Origin: Mermis nigrescens
Lineage: Eukaryota > Nematoda > Enoplea > Mermithida > Mermithidae
Direction: 5' to 3'
Length of the DNA: 64,000 bases
Assembly (NCBI GenBank): GCA_036768485.1
Contig: JAVLUZ010000142.1
Coordinates: forward strand, 831,999 to 895,998
The notes beneath the pieces are model-generated. The model was not told the DNA's origin, did no database searches, and was given only the letters and a program-made list of their open reading frames with translations. How positions within the stretch are numbered: the first letter of the stretch is position 1; every line of letters begins with the position of its first letter. This document shows positions 34,770 to 45,727 of this stretch, piece after piece. Both the position numbers and the translations under genes were made by a program.

Positions 34770-34925
34770 CTGGCGGGTCTTCCGAGACAATGGGTCTAGC
34801 GGGACGGTCGCAAAACGGTGGGTCTAGCCTAGCGATACTTCCGGTGGGTCTATTAGAACGAAAAAGTGGGTCTAGTGGGACGGGGGTCAAGCGGGACGGT
34901 GGGTCTCGCGAGACAGGACCGTCTC
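34770..34925 (-). repeat. Minisatellite GACCCACCGTCCCGCTA, inverted copy
   Basis: The reverse complement repeats GACCCACC and GTCCCGCTAGAC units and includes TTGTCTCGGAAGACCC, matching 30177-30307 plus 31151-31175. This copy lacks the hAT-like insertion and shows the empty site. Confidence 0.75.
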
Positions 34926-35044
34926 ATAAAGGAAGGTTTAAAAACGCGTCGTTAACGATATTATTCGTTTTGATATCAACCATGTACGTATAACAGCCCT
35001 ATTAGCGCGTTTAGATAGAGCATGTAACACATGCACATAACAAC

Positions 35045-35290
35045 CACACCTGGCGGGTGGTATGCACCCCCAGAAACCAAAATACCCCCCCAGAAATCAA
35101 AATACCCCCCAGAATTCAATTTTTGAAAATTTTTTTCGTTTTTTTCGCAATTTTTTGATGCCAATGGATAGTGCTTGATGAGAAACATCGAAAATAGTGT
35201 TTTTATCGCCATACCACCATTTTTAAGGCCATTTTTCGACCTTCAAAAAAATCTTGCACCCCCCCAGAATTTTCTTGCTGCCCACGTATG
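35045..35290. mobile_element. hAT-type MITE family N1, copy 7
   Basis: A 246-bp copy from CACACCTGGCGGGTGG to CTGCCCACGTATG. Flanked by the exact 8-bp duplication ATAACAAC (35037-35044 and 35291-35298). Confidence 0.9.
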
Positions 35291-35384
35291 ATAACAACCC
35301 ATTTCGCTTCTTGTTCACAGCATCATGTGATAGGTAATGTATCGCAAGTATAATTGAGAAAATTCTGGGGCCAAAAAGTTGATT

Positions 35385-37025
35385 GTTTCTCAGCAGCCCC
35401 ACCAGCATCCCAACAGCCCCAACGAAAATCCCAACAGCCCCACTCGGCCCAACAGCACCCCCACCATCCCAGCAGCCCCACCAATAATCCTAAAAGCCCC
35501 ACCAATCCCAACAGCCCCACCAATCCCAACAGCCCCACCGTCCCAACAATCCTAACGTCCCAACAGCCCCACCGTCTTAACAGCCCCACCAATAATCCCG
35601 ACAGCCCCACCAGTCCCAAGAGCCATTCGATATACTGAAGTTACACGGAGAATCGTATTGATGCAGCTAGTGAAAGATTGGGTTCCTTAATGAAAAATCC
35701 AGGGTTACCCTATATCTTGTTTGGCTGATAGCTGGAAAAATTCTGTTTTTCATTTGAAATCGAATGTTTTGGATTGACTACTCCTGGCTCTTAGATGTAG
35801 GTACTTCATTAATTACTTTACAAAACTTCTTAAAATCAAAAAGAATTTTATTGATGCAGCTGGTGAAAGATTGGGTTCTTTAATCAAAAATAATTCTTAA
35901 GCAGGGTCACCCAATATCTTGTTTGGTTGATGCTGAAAAATTTTTGTTTTTTATCAGAAATTGCATGGCTTGGATTGACTACTCCTGGCTCTTAGATGTA
36001 CTTCATTAATTACTTTACAAAACTTCTTAGAATCAGAAAAAATCTTATTGATGCCGCTAGTGAAAGATTGGGTTACTTAATGAAAAATAATTCTCTAAGC
36101 AGTGTCACCCCATCTTGTTTGGCTGATAGCTGAGCGATTGCAGTAATGGTGGGGCTGCTGGGATTACTGGTGGGACTCAGGCCCGTATCCAGGGGGCGGG
36201 GGGGGGCCTGCCCCCCGAAATGGGAAATTTTTGTTTTTCCCAAGGGTCCCCCAAAGGGAAAATGAAAAATTGGCGAAGTTGGTCTGAAACACCGCCAAAA
36301 CAGGTTTTTAGCGTACTTTTTTGAGCTAGTAAACTCAAAATTTTCCGGCGATTCGCGCCGGATTTATTGTTTACGTATAGTTTTGTCTTCTGAACCGCTA
36401 AAAATCGCTCAAATTAGAGTTAGATATAGAGAGCATGTCAATTTTTTTCTAGCGCTGTGCGCCGGATTCATTGTTTAGTTATAGTTTTTGCCTTCTAGCT
36501 CACTCAAAACAGCTCAAATTTGAGTTATGACATGGGAAACATGAAATTTTTCCCGCGCTTCGCGCCGTATCTATTGTTTATACATGTTTTTTTGTCTTCT
36601 AGTCCGCTCAAAACCGCTCAAATTTGAGGTTGATATGCAGAGCATGTCAATTTTTTCGGCGCTTCGCGCCGAATTATTGATTATCCGTATTGTTTTTTCT
36701 CTGTAAAGCACAATGATTAAGTACTAAGGCAAGAGATAAGAAATAATTCAGCCGATTAGGTGATGAGAAATCAACTTAAATGATAAATTTTGCTGTATAT
36801 CAAAATGAAATAAAGTGAAAATTTTTTAATTCCTTTTGTTGAAATTTTTCTTCACCGTTGTATAGAGCTCGCCGAGATACGCTCAAAACTGTCTTTATTT
36901 TCGCCTATCTCCTAATGGTTCTCGAGATATCTGGTCTCAAAATTTTCGGCCCCCCCCCCGAAATAAAATCCTGGATACGGGCCTGGGTGGGACTGTTGGG
37001 ACGGTGGGGCTGTTGAGACATCACC
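35385..37025. repeat. Foldback unit with inverted minisatellite arms, copy 2
   Basis: The left arm at 35393-35625 is the CCAACAGCCCCACC minisatellite. The right arm, now split (36140-36177 and 36986-37015), is its inverse and ends GTTGAGACATCACC. Between the arms lie three direct copies of a ~195-bp unit starting TATTGATGCAGCTAGTGAAA at 35655, 35848 and 36045 (the last cut short). Confidence 0.7.
36178..36985. mobile_element. hAT-like element, CAGGCCCGTATCCAGG ends
   Basis: An 808-bp element with inverted ends CAGGCCCGTATCCAGG and CCTGGATACGGGCCTG. Both flanks read GGTGGGACT, consistent with an 8-bp duplication extended by chance in a repeat. Inside are ~105-bp tandem units, each with a hairpin word of the GGCGCTTCGCGCC type (36341, 36455, 36552, 36656). 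No transposase. It is inserted in the right minisatellite arm of the foldback unit. Confidence 0.85.
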
Positions 37026-37578
37026 AAAAAGCTTTCATAAACAGCAAAGAACACCTTCCCAATAGATAAAAAAAATTATATGCCTTGTCGAACGACCATT
37101 GTTGAATATTGTAACCTACTGGTTTCCTCCCAATACAAAACTCCTGAATTGCAAATCCATTCCATTCTTAAATTAAATAAAATGGAGTGAAAGTTGATGG
37201 AGCATGAAACCACTAGAGTAAGACCCCAATCCTGAGAAAGAGGGGTCTGCGACGAACCAAACCTTCAAATATCAAAAAATTGTATCCTTCGGTTAGCATC
37301 AGTTGCGAAAACCGAATAGGATATGCAAAAATAAATGCGGGGGCTTTTACAACTTGCTCCAGTCTACAAATCACTTCCCACTTTCGTGCGTAACGGACCT
37401 CAGAAAAATTGTTTACCCACCCCTACCTACTTTAAACTCGCGATGTAAAGTTGCCCCACGTTAGATTCGAGAATTGTTTCAAACTGATCCATACATGATC
37501 ATCGATATTTTTTTACCCAGAACCTTTTTATAGATCCTTTACGAATATTTCTTGGCACGCTGTAATCGTGATGCAATT

Positions 37579-37584
37579 TTTATT
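37579..37584 (-). promoter_or_regulatory. Polyadenylation signal AATAAA for RMDN1-like gene
   Basis: AATAAA on the - strand, about 55 bp after the stop codon of the last exon. Confidence 0.65.
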
Positions 37585-37639
37585 GCTGAATTACAAATGC
37601 GTAGATACGGACCAACGAGGTAAATATTGTATTACACAT

Positions 37640-37891
37640 TCATTTTAATGCACGCAATTTTTCAAACGCCATATCGTGGGCCAATCTATCGTCTTCATCT
37701 TTTAACACAGTGCATATCGCCTCGAGCAAATATTTGCGCGCCACCGCGACTTTGCCCAATTTCAGGTACGCGTCGCCCAATCGGTAAAAAATTTGGCTAT
37801 TCGGAGCCAGAGATTCGGCTTTGTGGAGGTATTCTAGGGCGTGTTCCAAATTAACTTCCGGAAAAGGACGTAGAGCGAGTGTCGATGCGGC
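37640..37891 (-). CDS. RMDN1: Regulator of microtubule dynamics protein 1-like, last exon
   Basis: After the acceptor TTCTAG it encodes AASTLALRPFPEVNLEHALE, then a TPR-like pair of helices (YLHKAESLAPNSQIFYRLGD, AYLKLGKVAVARKYLLEAI) and a C-terminus with KDEDDRLAHDMAFEKLRALK. This follows RMDN1, which reads ATPPSST-EKAL-YFHRAEQ, LLLGKTYLKL and TEEDKQIQTEAAQLL at the same places. The stop is at 37640-37642. Phase 0 joins it to the exon at 39628. Confidence 0.85.
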   Translation of the reverse strand, partial: AASTLALRPFPEVNLEHALEYLHKAESLAPNSQIFYRLGDAYLKLGKVAVARKYLLEAICTVLKDEDDRLAHDMAFEKLRALK

Positions 37892-38302
37892 CTAGAATTT
37901 CGGACAAGATTTAAATGTCGGGACCAAGGGCGCATTTGAGCGGGGCAAAACATTTTTACCCCTTTCGATTTTTGACACAAACTTGCGCGTTTAAGCAATT
38001 TTTATGCATTTTTGCTATTTTTGGCCAGAAATCTAGCTTGTTAAATCATCTCCGTCCAAAACTGGCCGAATACCTGCTATTAAGAATTTTCAACCGCTCT
38101 AAGTCTGCCGCTCCTGAATTAAATTTTTGATGCTTTCTTCCGGATTTTTGAAATTTTTGCCCCAACAGAAGAGGCTCCCAGACTTAAGTTGCTGTTACTG
38201 CCCATCTGTAGTGCAGACTGGAAACTCAGAATGAAATTGTTTTTCGTTTATGGTGATTTTCATATCGTCAATAAATATAAATCAATGATAAACGTAAGCA
38301 TA

Positions 38303-38516
38303 CATGTAACAGAGGGATAGGGGGATCCCCCACTCAAAGTCGGACGTCCCCCCTATCCCCAAATTGAAAAAATTTCAGCCCCCCATTTTTGGGAAAAAAT
38401 CGGATTTTTTTGACCGTTTCTAGACGTTTTTGGCCTTTCTGGCCAAAAATTTGAGGTCATTTACCCCCTCCACCTAAAAATGGCCGGGACCCCCCAAATT
38501 TCGAACCGTTACATGT
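38303..38516. mobile_element. MITE with CATACATGTAAC ends, copy 1
   Basis: Inverted ends CATACATGTAAC and GTTACATGTATG enclose a body with AAAGTCGGACGTCCCCCC and GGCCGGGACCCCCCAAATTT. Lies in the last RMDN1-like intron. The duplication is unclear. Confidence 0.65.
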
Positions 38517-39107
38517 ATGAATGTCATAAATGTATTTTTTCGCCATACCATCATTTTTAGACATTTTTTCAGCTTTCAAAGATTGTTTTAGGCCCCTATA
38601 ATCTAGATGCTGATTATGGACGACGAGATGAAGATAGAATACATTATTAACGATTTCCGACACGGCAAATCTGAATTTATTACGTTTTTGCTAAGCAGAA
38701 GGATAGCAGATTTTTTAAATTATTTTTGGCTATTTTTAGAAAATTTTGCCTTAAAAAAGGGAAAATTGAAGGAAATTATATATAATTATCTGAACCGAAT
38801 GCAATTAGAGACTTAAACGAAAAACATCCAAAAATATTATGAAAAATTTACGAAATACAACGAAAAAAACATCTAACGCATATGCATGTAATCGAAGAAG
38901 AGTTTTTGTAGCACTTTCTGCTTTCGTTGAAAAATTCTTAATTTTCGTTTCTGATTAATTTTGAGCATCCCAATTACCGTTAGAACAGTTATTCTATTTT
39001 ACTTTGTTTCAATTTCGTCCGGAAACCTAATTTTTTGAACCAGATAGCTCCTTATCATCAATCTTTTTATCGTGAATGAATACACACAAGAACGACAAAA
39101 GTTTTAC

Positions 39108-39287
39108 TATTTAAAATTTTAAAATTTTTCCGTTTTTAGCGATTTTTTGATGCCAATGAACAAAGCTCGATAAAAAACGTCGAAAAATGGTGTTTTCAGA
39201 CCCTATCGTAAAAATCTCGGCTATTTTTCGACATTTAAAAATTTTCAGACCCCTTCTAGCATAAACTAGGCGCAGTCCATGTATGCA
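39108..39287. repeat. Degenerate N1-like MITE
   Basis: GATTTTTTGATGCCAATGAA and AACGTCGAAAAATGGTG are N1 body motifs. The right end reads GTCCATGTATG. The left end is lost. Confidence 0.45.
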
Positions 39288-39418
39288 CACAGGAATAATT
39301 ATTTTACACAAATTATTAATTATAAAAAAGATTATTATACTTCATTATTAAATATTATAAACATTACAAGTCTATGCAATAATTACCTATTATGACTAAT
39401 TATTAATTATAAACATTA

Positions 39419-39613
39419 CCACATACATGTAACAGGAGGGGATCCTCCCCACCCAAAGTCGGACGTCCCCCCATCCCCCCAAGCCAGAAAGTTTTTGACC
39501 CCCCACCGATTTTTTTTGGATAAAATTGAATTGTTTGGTCGTTTTTTGCCAAAAATTGGAGGTCACTAATCCGCCCCCTAAAAATGGCCGAGACCCCCAA
39601 ATTTCGAGCCGTT
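39419..39613. mobile_element. MITE with CATACATGTAAC ends, copy 2
   Basis: Shares AAAGTCGGACGTCCCCCC and GGCCGAGACCCCCAAATTTC with 38303-38516. The flanks ATTACCAC and ATTACCAG would be an 8-bp duplication with one change. Its right end lies just outside the RMDN1-like middle exon. Confidence 0.6.
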
Positions 39614-39627
39614 TAATTTATGATTAC

Positions 39628-39811
39628 CAGTCTGTGCCATGCATCAAAGTTGGCCAAAGTATTAAGCCACGAACCCATATTGTATAAACACACAGGGTCT
39701 TGAGGATTTAACTTAAGGGCCTCGTATAATTGCTCAGTGACGAAATGCACCGTTTTTAATCGACTGATTAAATGCTGTTGTTCATTTAATTTCATTAATG
39801 CTATGGAATAC
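39628..39811 (-). CDS. RMDN1: Regulator of microtubule dynamics protein 1-like, middle exon
   Basis: Acceptor TTTTTTAG precedes GTATTCC. The G completes the Trp codon split from exon 1. It encodes YSIALMKLNEQQHLISRLKT then EQLYEALKLNPQDPVCLYNM and GSWLNTLANFDAWHRL. In RMDN1 the corresponding text is KWYAICLSD, AIELNPKDATSIHLMGIWCY and WYQRR. The donor is CTG before GTAATC. These are the central TPR-like helices. Confidence 0.85.
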
Positions 39812-39933
39812 CTAAAAAACGAAGATAATAAGAAAAATGATGAATCAATATAATGATTATATACTAAGTAAAAACAAATTAAGTCTAGATAATTTAATGA
39901 AGATACAGATAGATGCGTATCCCATCCATTCAT

Positions 39934-40095
39934 GGGCAGCAGCCCGATTCTGAAAATATGACGTGACAAAATTGCCAAAAATAGCACCGAAAACTTGATT
40001 CTGGGGAGGTCCATCGATTGGAGGGAGGGGGCGCCAGATTGTAAGAGGGGGTCCAGAACTTCGATCTCCCACGCTCATTTGTGACCCCATCCATT
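39934..40095. repeat. MITE-like family N3 copy
   Basis: CATGGGCAGCAGCCCGATTC, GCCAAAAATAGCACCGAAAA and the end CACGCTCATTTGTG are shared with 21645, 41465 and 42710. CCATCCATT occurs on both sides, possibly a target duplication. Confidence 0.5.
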
Positions 40096-41110
40096 CCAAA
40101 ATTTACGATGTAATTACGCTTAGAAGTTTCCGTTCCAGATTGATTCGAATTTTAAACAAAGAAATTTAAATGAAAATCAAAACGATGTGCCAACAATTCC
40201 TTCAACGTGCTGTGGATTCTTCGCTTATAACTTCACTTATTAGAAAACTAAAGTGAAGTAAACAATACATATAATGGCAAAATTTTCGTTGCAAAATCGC
40301 TGTAACACTTGATCTAATTTACAAAACACCTGTCATGATTGATTCAATTACGACGTACAGAGTGAATAATTTGACTACCACGTTCACCCACAAGCTCAGC
40401 TTGACAATTCTGTGGAGGTGAAAACAAAAAATTCTCTAAAACGTCTTTTTTGGGCTCAAGAATAAAGGATACGCGGAAAAATATCGTTATTTTGCTGTTT
40501 TTGACGATGCCTTATCTTTCTAGAACGTTATAGGACAAAAAATTCGAAAAATCATTTTAAAAAATAGAATGAATTGAGCAAAATATAGCAAAAACAATGA
40601 GTAAGCTGTATAGCGCTAGGTGCAGAAAATTTGATACTTCTAGGCAAAGAAATCGCTAAAAACCTTTAAAACGACACCTTTCGTACGATTGTTTACGGAA
40701 AATCTCGTATCCTGGAGAAAGGGGGTGAAAAAATTTACGATGAGGTGAACCTCCACCATCCAGTAGATGCTCATAAAAATGTCGATTTTAGTAACTTACA
40801 GCTCGGAAAAATGAAAACCGTGATAGATTCATCTGAATCTAAACATATTAAATACGATATACTCTCTCTCCGATTCATAACTCGTTAGTCGGAACCTACA
40901 AATACTATTGAACTTTAACAAAAAATTAACTTATTTTCGCATACGAATAAAAACTTTAGGTAGTTTAGGATCAACACCGAAATTAGTACTAGTCTTACAT
41001 TAACTACAGATTATTTAATAATCCCATTAAGCAATAAGCTATAATAAAATCAGCAAAACTAGGTCCTTACTCAGTCACACGAAATATTGACAGCGACAAA
41101 AAAAGATAGA
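40096..41110. other. RMDN1-like intron sequence, nothing recognised
   Basis: About 1 kb of AT-rich intron DNA with no further exon. The flanking exons splice to each other in frame without anything between. Confidence 0.5.
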
Positions 41111-41115
41111 GATTA

Positions 41116-41188
<73 letters not shown>

Positions 41189-41224
41189 CATTATTATTAT
41201 TATTTATCATTATTACTATTATTA

Positions 41225-41264
<40 letters not shown>

Positions 41265-41290
41265 CATTATTATTATTATTATTATCATCA
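41116..41290. repeat. (ATT)n microsatellite
   Basis: About 58 TTA units with a few TCA interruptions, in the first RMDN1-like intron. It produces artefactual Tyr/Leu/Ile/Asn-only frames. Confidence 0.95.
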
Positions 41291-41464
41291 AATTATTGTG
41301 ACTATTAGCCTTATTAGAAAATCGCTTCTTTCTGTTCTATTCAATTTATTTTAATTTTCTTCGTGTCGATAACTCGCAGGAAAACCAAGGCTTTTCGGCG
41401 CCAAAACGGCTCACGTGTCAAAATGATCCTTTTGCCATAAATATTTATGAATGGATAAAAGCTC

Positions 41465-41580
41465 ACATGAGCTGCAACGAAATTCTTGGGTTCTGATGGG
41501 ATAAAATCGCCAAACAGCTCAATTCTGGGGGTCTCTTGGATTATGGGGAGGTCAAACCCCTCCCTCTTCACCCATTTGTG
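41465..41580. repeat. MITE-like family N3 fragment
   Basis: GCTGCAACGAAATTCTTGGG, TAAAATCGCCAAACAGCTC and CACCCATTTGTGG match the family outline. No duplication was found. Confidence 0.4.
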
Positions 41581-41852
41581 GATTCAACGTAATGCGGCAC
41601 GCTTAAAATAGGAATTATTTTGGAATGCTGATCATTAATATAGTTATTAATTTAACTAATTAACATAATCTAGAAAGTCACAATTACAAGCAGGCAAGGA
41701 AGCATCAATTTTGGAGTCCAGAAATTTCCCAGGTTGAAAAGAAGGCCAGATTATTCGTGAGGGCAGAAAAACGTCATAACTCGGAGTTTCTCGCTATGCG
41801 CTGACCACTGGCGTAGCGTACAAAATTGCGAATTATTTTTGAAACATAGCAG

Positions 41853-42083
41853 CATAGGTGGGCGGCACCAAAGTTCTGGGGAGGTGCAAGATTTTTTAAA
41901 AGTCAAAAAATGGCCTTAAAAATTTTTGTATGGCGAAAAAACACCATTTTTGACGCTTCTCGTCAAGCACTATCCATTGGCATCAAAAAATTACGAAAAA
42001 AACAAACAAATTTTCAAAAAATTGAATTCTGAGGGGGGGTATTTTGGTTTCTGGGGGCAGCATATCCCCCACACCCTCGTATG
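41853..42083. mobile_element. hAT-type MITE family N1, copy 8
   Basis: From CATAGGTGGGCGGCACC to CCCTCGTATG, in the first RMDN1-like intron. The flanks CATAGCAG and GTTATCAG agree only in part. Confidence 0.7.
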
Positions 42084-42181
42084 GTTATCAGTCTCGCCAA
42101 TTTCTTGAGATAACCAGTTGATGTGCGAAATTCATTCTTATATCATTCTACCATCAAATATTTTCAGCTATATTATTTTAC

Positions 42182-42651
42182 CATTTCTGAATCTGGGCGT
42201 TTTTTCCACCACTTTGCCATCGCTCGCACGATTTAACTACAAATATTAGTAATCGCTCGCGAACTCTACTCGACTGTTTGCTCAACATACACTTTTCCAC
42301 CATGCATCTGGCGAGTCGCCAACGAATTTCAGAATCATCCTCAAAACCCTTTTCTGCCAATTTTTCCATCAAAAAATCCTCCAGTCGATCAAGCAAACGG
42401 GCGTCGTATAACAAATCGGCTTGAATAAGCGTATGTCGAAATCTCTGCTGATAATTTTCATTGATAGAGGCTTCTGGGTACTTTTTCCACCAAAATAATA
42501 AATTCGGCCATACAATCGCGAATAAAAATTGTTTTTTATAGACAGAAATGCGCCACTTTCGAGGAAGATCGATCGCTTTACGATTAAGGTAAGAGCGAAA
42601 GATACAAATCCGAGAAATAACGCACGTCGCACAACGCTGGTAAAAATTCAT
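42182..42651 (-). CDS. RMDN1: Regulator of microtubule dynamics protein 1-like, first exon
   Basis: With 39628-39811 and 37640-37891 it gives about 301 residues, against 314 in human RMDN1. Residues 1-38 are basic and lack acidic residues, like a mitochondrial targeting segment. FLFAIVWPNLLFWW (about 42-55) could be a membrane anchor. Then HTLIQADLLYDARLLDRLED parallels ILEQADYLYESGETEKLYQL, and EIRWRLARC parallels LLWRLARA. The exon ends AAATG before GTAAAA, splitting the Trp codon of the conserved K-W-Y. Another ATG four bases upstream is out of frame. An undetected upstream exon replacing the N-terminus cannot be excluded. RMDN proteins associate with mitochondria and microtubules. Confidence 0.8.
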
Positions 42652-42709
42652 TCATACCTGGAGAAGTCAGCAACGAATGTACGTACGTTTCGCAGCCAAA
42701 ACTACTTAG

Positions 42710-42860
42710 GGCCAGAGGTCGGCAGCAGCCAAATTTGGGGAAGGGGGGCTGCAATGGCTAAAAATAGCACCAAAAATTCAATTATGGGGTTCGATCGATT
42801 TTCGCGAGTTTATTAGATTTTGAGAGGTTCCAGAGACCCTCCCCCGCCGGGGTGTGCTCC
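42710..42860. repeat. MITE-like family N3 copy
   Basis: GGCAGCAGCCAAATTTGGGG and GGCTAAAAATAGCACC match the family. Located in the spacer between RMDN1-like and mL54. Confidence 0.5.
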
Positions 42861-43517
42861 AGCCCCCTTACCATCTACTGCCCCTGCAAAAGGCTACCGA
42901 CTCGACCCCTTTAAATGAGCTATTGCCTTTTTTTGTTCAATTTTATTATATTTTATCGAAAATTTTTGTCGTAAATTATTCGAGGGTTAAGTAGGCAGGA
43001 TATTCAAAACATCTTATTCCTGCAAATGCAACTGTTTTACGTTATTTGAAAATCAGCAGTCTGACCCTCTAATCATTAAGGATATAAAAATAAATCCAAA
43101 AAAATTAATTCCTCATATCAGTAACGTTCCCGACCTTGTAATTCTCATTTTGCATGTAAGTAATGCACATTTCTTTCTATTCATTTTGTGCCTCATATTA
43201 CGGAAACAAAAATTCATATTTTGATCGATTTCAGGTTCTCAATAATTCACTACATTTCAGCTTAGTTTATCTTTGCTTTCCACCATTCAGTTTAGCTTAG
43301 ATCGCTTAAATCGTTAGATTTACTAGTTTAAATTATAATCTACACAAAATCACTTTACACAATTTAGTTTAAATTGAACAGTAAATTAGTTTACTCCCTG
43401 ATTTGCACGTCGAGACACACGTTTAAGGTTTACATTGCTAGAGCGTTGCATCAGTAACCGCAATTTACACACTGTATTCGAAATAAGAGCTTAAGGCAAA
43501 GGCACAGCTATAATAAA
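42861..43517. other. Spacer between mL54 and RMDN1-like genes
   Basis: About 650 bp of AT-rich DNA. It should contain the RMDN1-like promoter, but no element was identified. Confidence 0.45.
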
Positions 43518-43523
43518 TTTATT
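43518..43523 (-). promoter_or_regulatory. Polyadenylation signal AATAAA for mL54 gene
   Basis: AATAAA on the - strand about 53 bp after the stop codon at 43576. Confidence 0.65.
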
Positions 43524-43575
43524 GACAAAAGCACAGAAAATGAACAAATTCACGAAAATTCAGCACTATGATCAT

Positions 43576-43835
43576 TCAATGCATTTCTTTTATTCGGTCT
43601 TCGTCCTTTTCGAAAACTTCATCGTCTTTCCGCTCCAAATTATGCGCCTGCACGTATCTGGATTTGTAACGAGCCGTTTTTCTCATTTCGAGTTGCTTAT
43701 CATAAATTTCGTCAACTTTTTGCCAATAGGGGTAAAAATTTGGATCCAATTCGTCCAAAGTGGGAGGATCGCCAAGCCTCAGGCTTTTAAGCCAATCAGG
43801 ATACTCCGAATCGGGTTTAAGCTCGATCGGCTCGG
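43576..43835 (-). CDS. MRPL54: Mitochondrial ribosomal protein mL54, last exon
   Basis: Acceptor TTTTCTGTAG precedes CCGAGCC. It encodes ELKPDSEYPDWLKSLRLGDP then PTLDELDPNFYPYWQK. Animal mL54 has LKPDAEYPEWL, then a Gly-Pro-Pro stretch and TLEELDPESREYWR at the same spacing, which is diagnostic. A basic stretch (MRKTARYKSRYVQAHN) matches the rRNA-binding tail, but the exon goes on for about 20 acidic residues more than the human protein. mL54 is part of the large mitoribosomal subunit. The phase (T then CC) joins it to the exon at 45617. Confidence 0.9.
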
Positions 43836-45616
43836 CTACAGAAAACGAAATCAAACGAAACTATCCGACATTTTGCCCTTTCACTTTACATCATTATGCG
43901 CTATTACACACTTTACACTTTCTTTTAAAACGAATATTATAAATTAGTGGTTATGTAATAGGGGCAGACTGGATCGAATATTTAAACAGGCCCCGCTTTA
44001 TAACCTTGGCAGTACAAGAGGATAGCGTGCGCAGATTAGTATACAAAATTTAAGGGCACCAATTTTTATACTTTTCCTACAAGAAGTGCGGGTTTAAGAG
44101 TTAGTGTAAGCTAAGTTAGGAATGAGGACCAGGCAGCACGTGTGAAAAGTAATATATAGTAAATCTAGCGTTGTTTACACTTAAGCTTAAATTAACTTTA
44201 TTCATATATTACTTTACAATCTCTGGATTCCCATCCCAGGCCTAGTTTACATTTAGGCTTAAACTTTCATCCCTCCTTAGACAGCCCGTGCACTAAAACT
44301 TTGATGTACTAATTTGCGCCCGCTACCTCAGCCTACCGCCTATGTTATAACATGAGGTAGCTAAAAACATTTGACCCAGTGCCTCATTTAACAAGTGTAA
44401 TAATCAGAAAATTATTGAATATTCTACTTTAACAATTGTACAATCCATTTCAACGTTTTTCTGACACTTATGCGTATTTTCGCTCAAATTTTTAAATTTC
44501 GTACCCGCATTAGGTTCCTGTTTTTTACTTTTATTTTTCAAATGCATTACAAATTCTGTCATATTAGGCTTTTAGGATTCATTTTTATCTTATTTATCAA
44601 CTATAAATAAACTGATTTTATATTTTCGTATTTTAGTATTCGCAGCCCATCATCTTTATTTTTTATGTTCACATCTATTTGTATTCTGACTCTTAATTGC
44701 GGATAGCTGATATATCATATAAAAATACGAAACCGAAAAAACATGAAGCATAAAAAATGTCGAATTTGTCATACTTAGGTGGATTTTACAATTTCCACTT
44801 AAATAGAGATTTCCTGTATGTTCCAATTTTTTTCCCGAAAAGATTTAGGAGAAAAATTAAAAGATTAATACGAGCATAAAATCAAAGAAAAGCGAGCTAC
44901 ATTTACAGCTAGATTTTATACGTCTAAGAACTTGGAAAGCATTGTTCTCAAAATGTATAACTTATTACCGAAATTAGAGCTGAAAAATAAGTTCTGATCT
45001 GAGCCGATTGCTTGAATTAAAATGAATAAACGTTGAAATACAAACAAAACAAATATACAAGCATACATGGATGAGGGGGTCCCGGGCAGAGGTGGGCAGC
45101 ACCAAAATTCTGGGAGGGGGGGTGAAAAAATTTTCAAAGGTCAAAAAATGGTCTTAAAAGTGGTCGTATGGCGAAAAAACACCATTTTTCGACGTTTCTC
45201 ATCAGGCACTTTCCAATGGCATCAAAAAATCGCTAAAAAAGCAAAAAAATTTCAAAATTTGAATTCTGGGGGGTATTTTGATTTCTGGGGGGAGGGGGGT
45301 ATTTTAACTTCTGGGGGGTGCATACCCCCAAACCCCCCACACCCACGTGTGGTCCCGGGAGTCTAACTGGATCCGTCGGAATCACGAAGATCCTCAATAA
45401 CAAAATTTTAAAAAAATCGTTTTAATTGTGATTTTCAGATACCAGTACATAGAGCTCGGAAAAAATGGAAACAGAGTACTTTCTTGCCCTATCATTAAGC
45501 TCAGTTTTAGCACCTTTTTGCCATTGAAAATTATTGAACTAAGAATTTAGGTCTAACTGCCCCAGGAATATTTACAAGTAGAAACATTAAGATTGCTTGA
45601 AAAACTATTTACTTAC
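43836..45616 (-). other. mL54 intron
   Basis: A 1781-bp intron with donor GTAAGT (45611-45616) and acceptor CTGTAG. The only recognised content is the N1 MITE at 45087-45351. A Thr/Leu-poor AT-rich remainder shows nothing else. Confidence 0.8.
45087..45351. mobile_element. hAT-type MITE family N1, copy 9 (intronic)
   Basis: A 265-bp copy from CAGAGGTGGGCAGCACC to CACCCACGTGTG. Flanked by the exact 8-bp duplication GTCCCGGG (45079-45086 and 45352-45359). Confidence 0.92.
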
Positions 45617-45727
45617 AATCCTTTAAATAATTGACGCAGCAATATTTGAGTAATTTTTCCGAATCCATATCGACGAAACTTTCGTCTTCGTTCGTATTAG
45701 TCGGAGGAACTATTTTGGCAGCAGGGC
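45617..45727 (-). CDS. MRPL54: Mitochondrial ribosomal protein mL54, internal exon
   Basis: It follows a likely acceptor CCTTTAG and encodes PAAKIVPPTNTNEDESFVDM then DSEKLLKYCCVNYLKD. Arthropod and vertebrate mL54 have a (T/D)D-x-x-(K/Q)L-x-x-(Y/H) segment before the LKPDSEYP motif, which fits. The donor GTAAGT cuts a Ser codon that is completed in the last exon. The 5' exon with the mitochondrial targeting peptide was not found between here and PANK4. The 5' limit is inferred from the acceptor; the frame stays open further upstream. Confidence 0.75.

Noticed and set aside
41067..41308. Poly-Asn, poly-Ile, poly-Tyr and poly-Leu frames
   Set aside because: Produced by the (ATT)n microsatellite.
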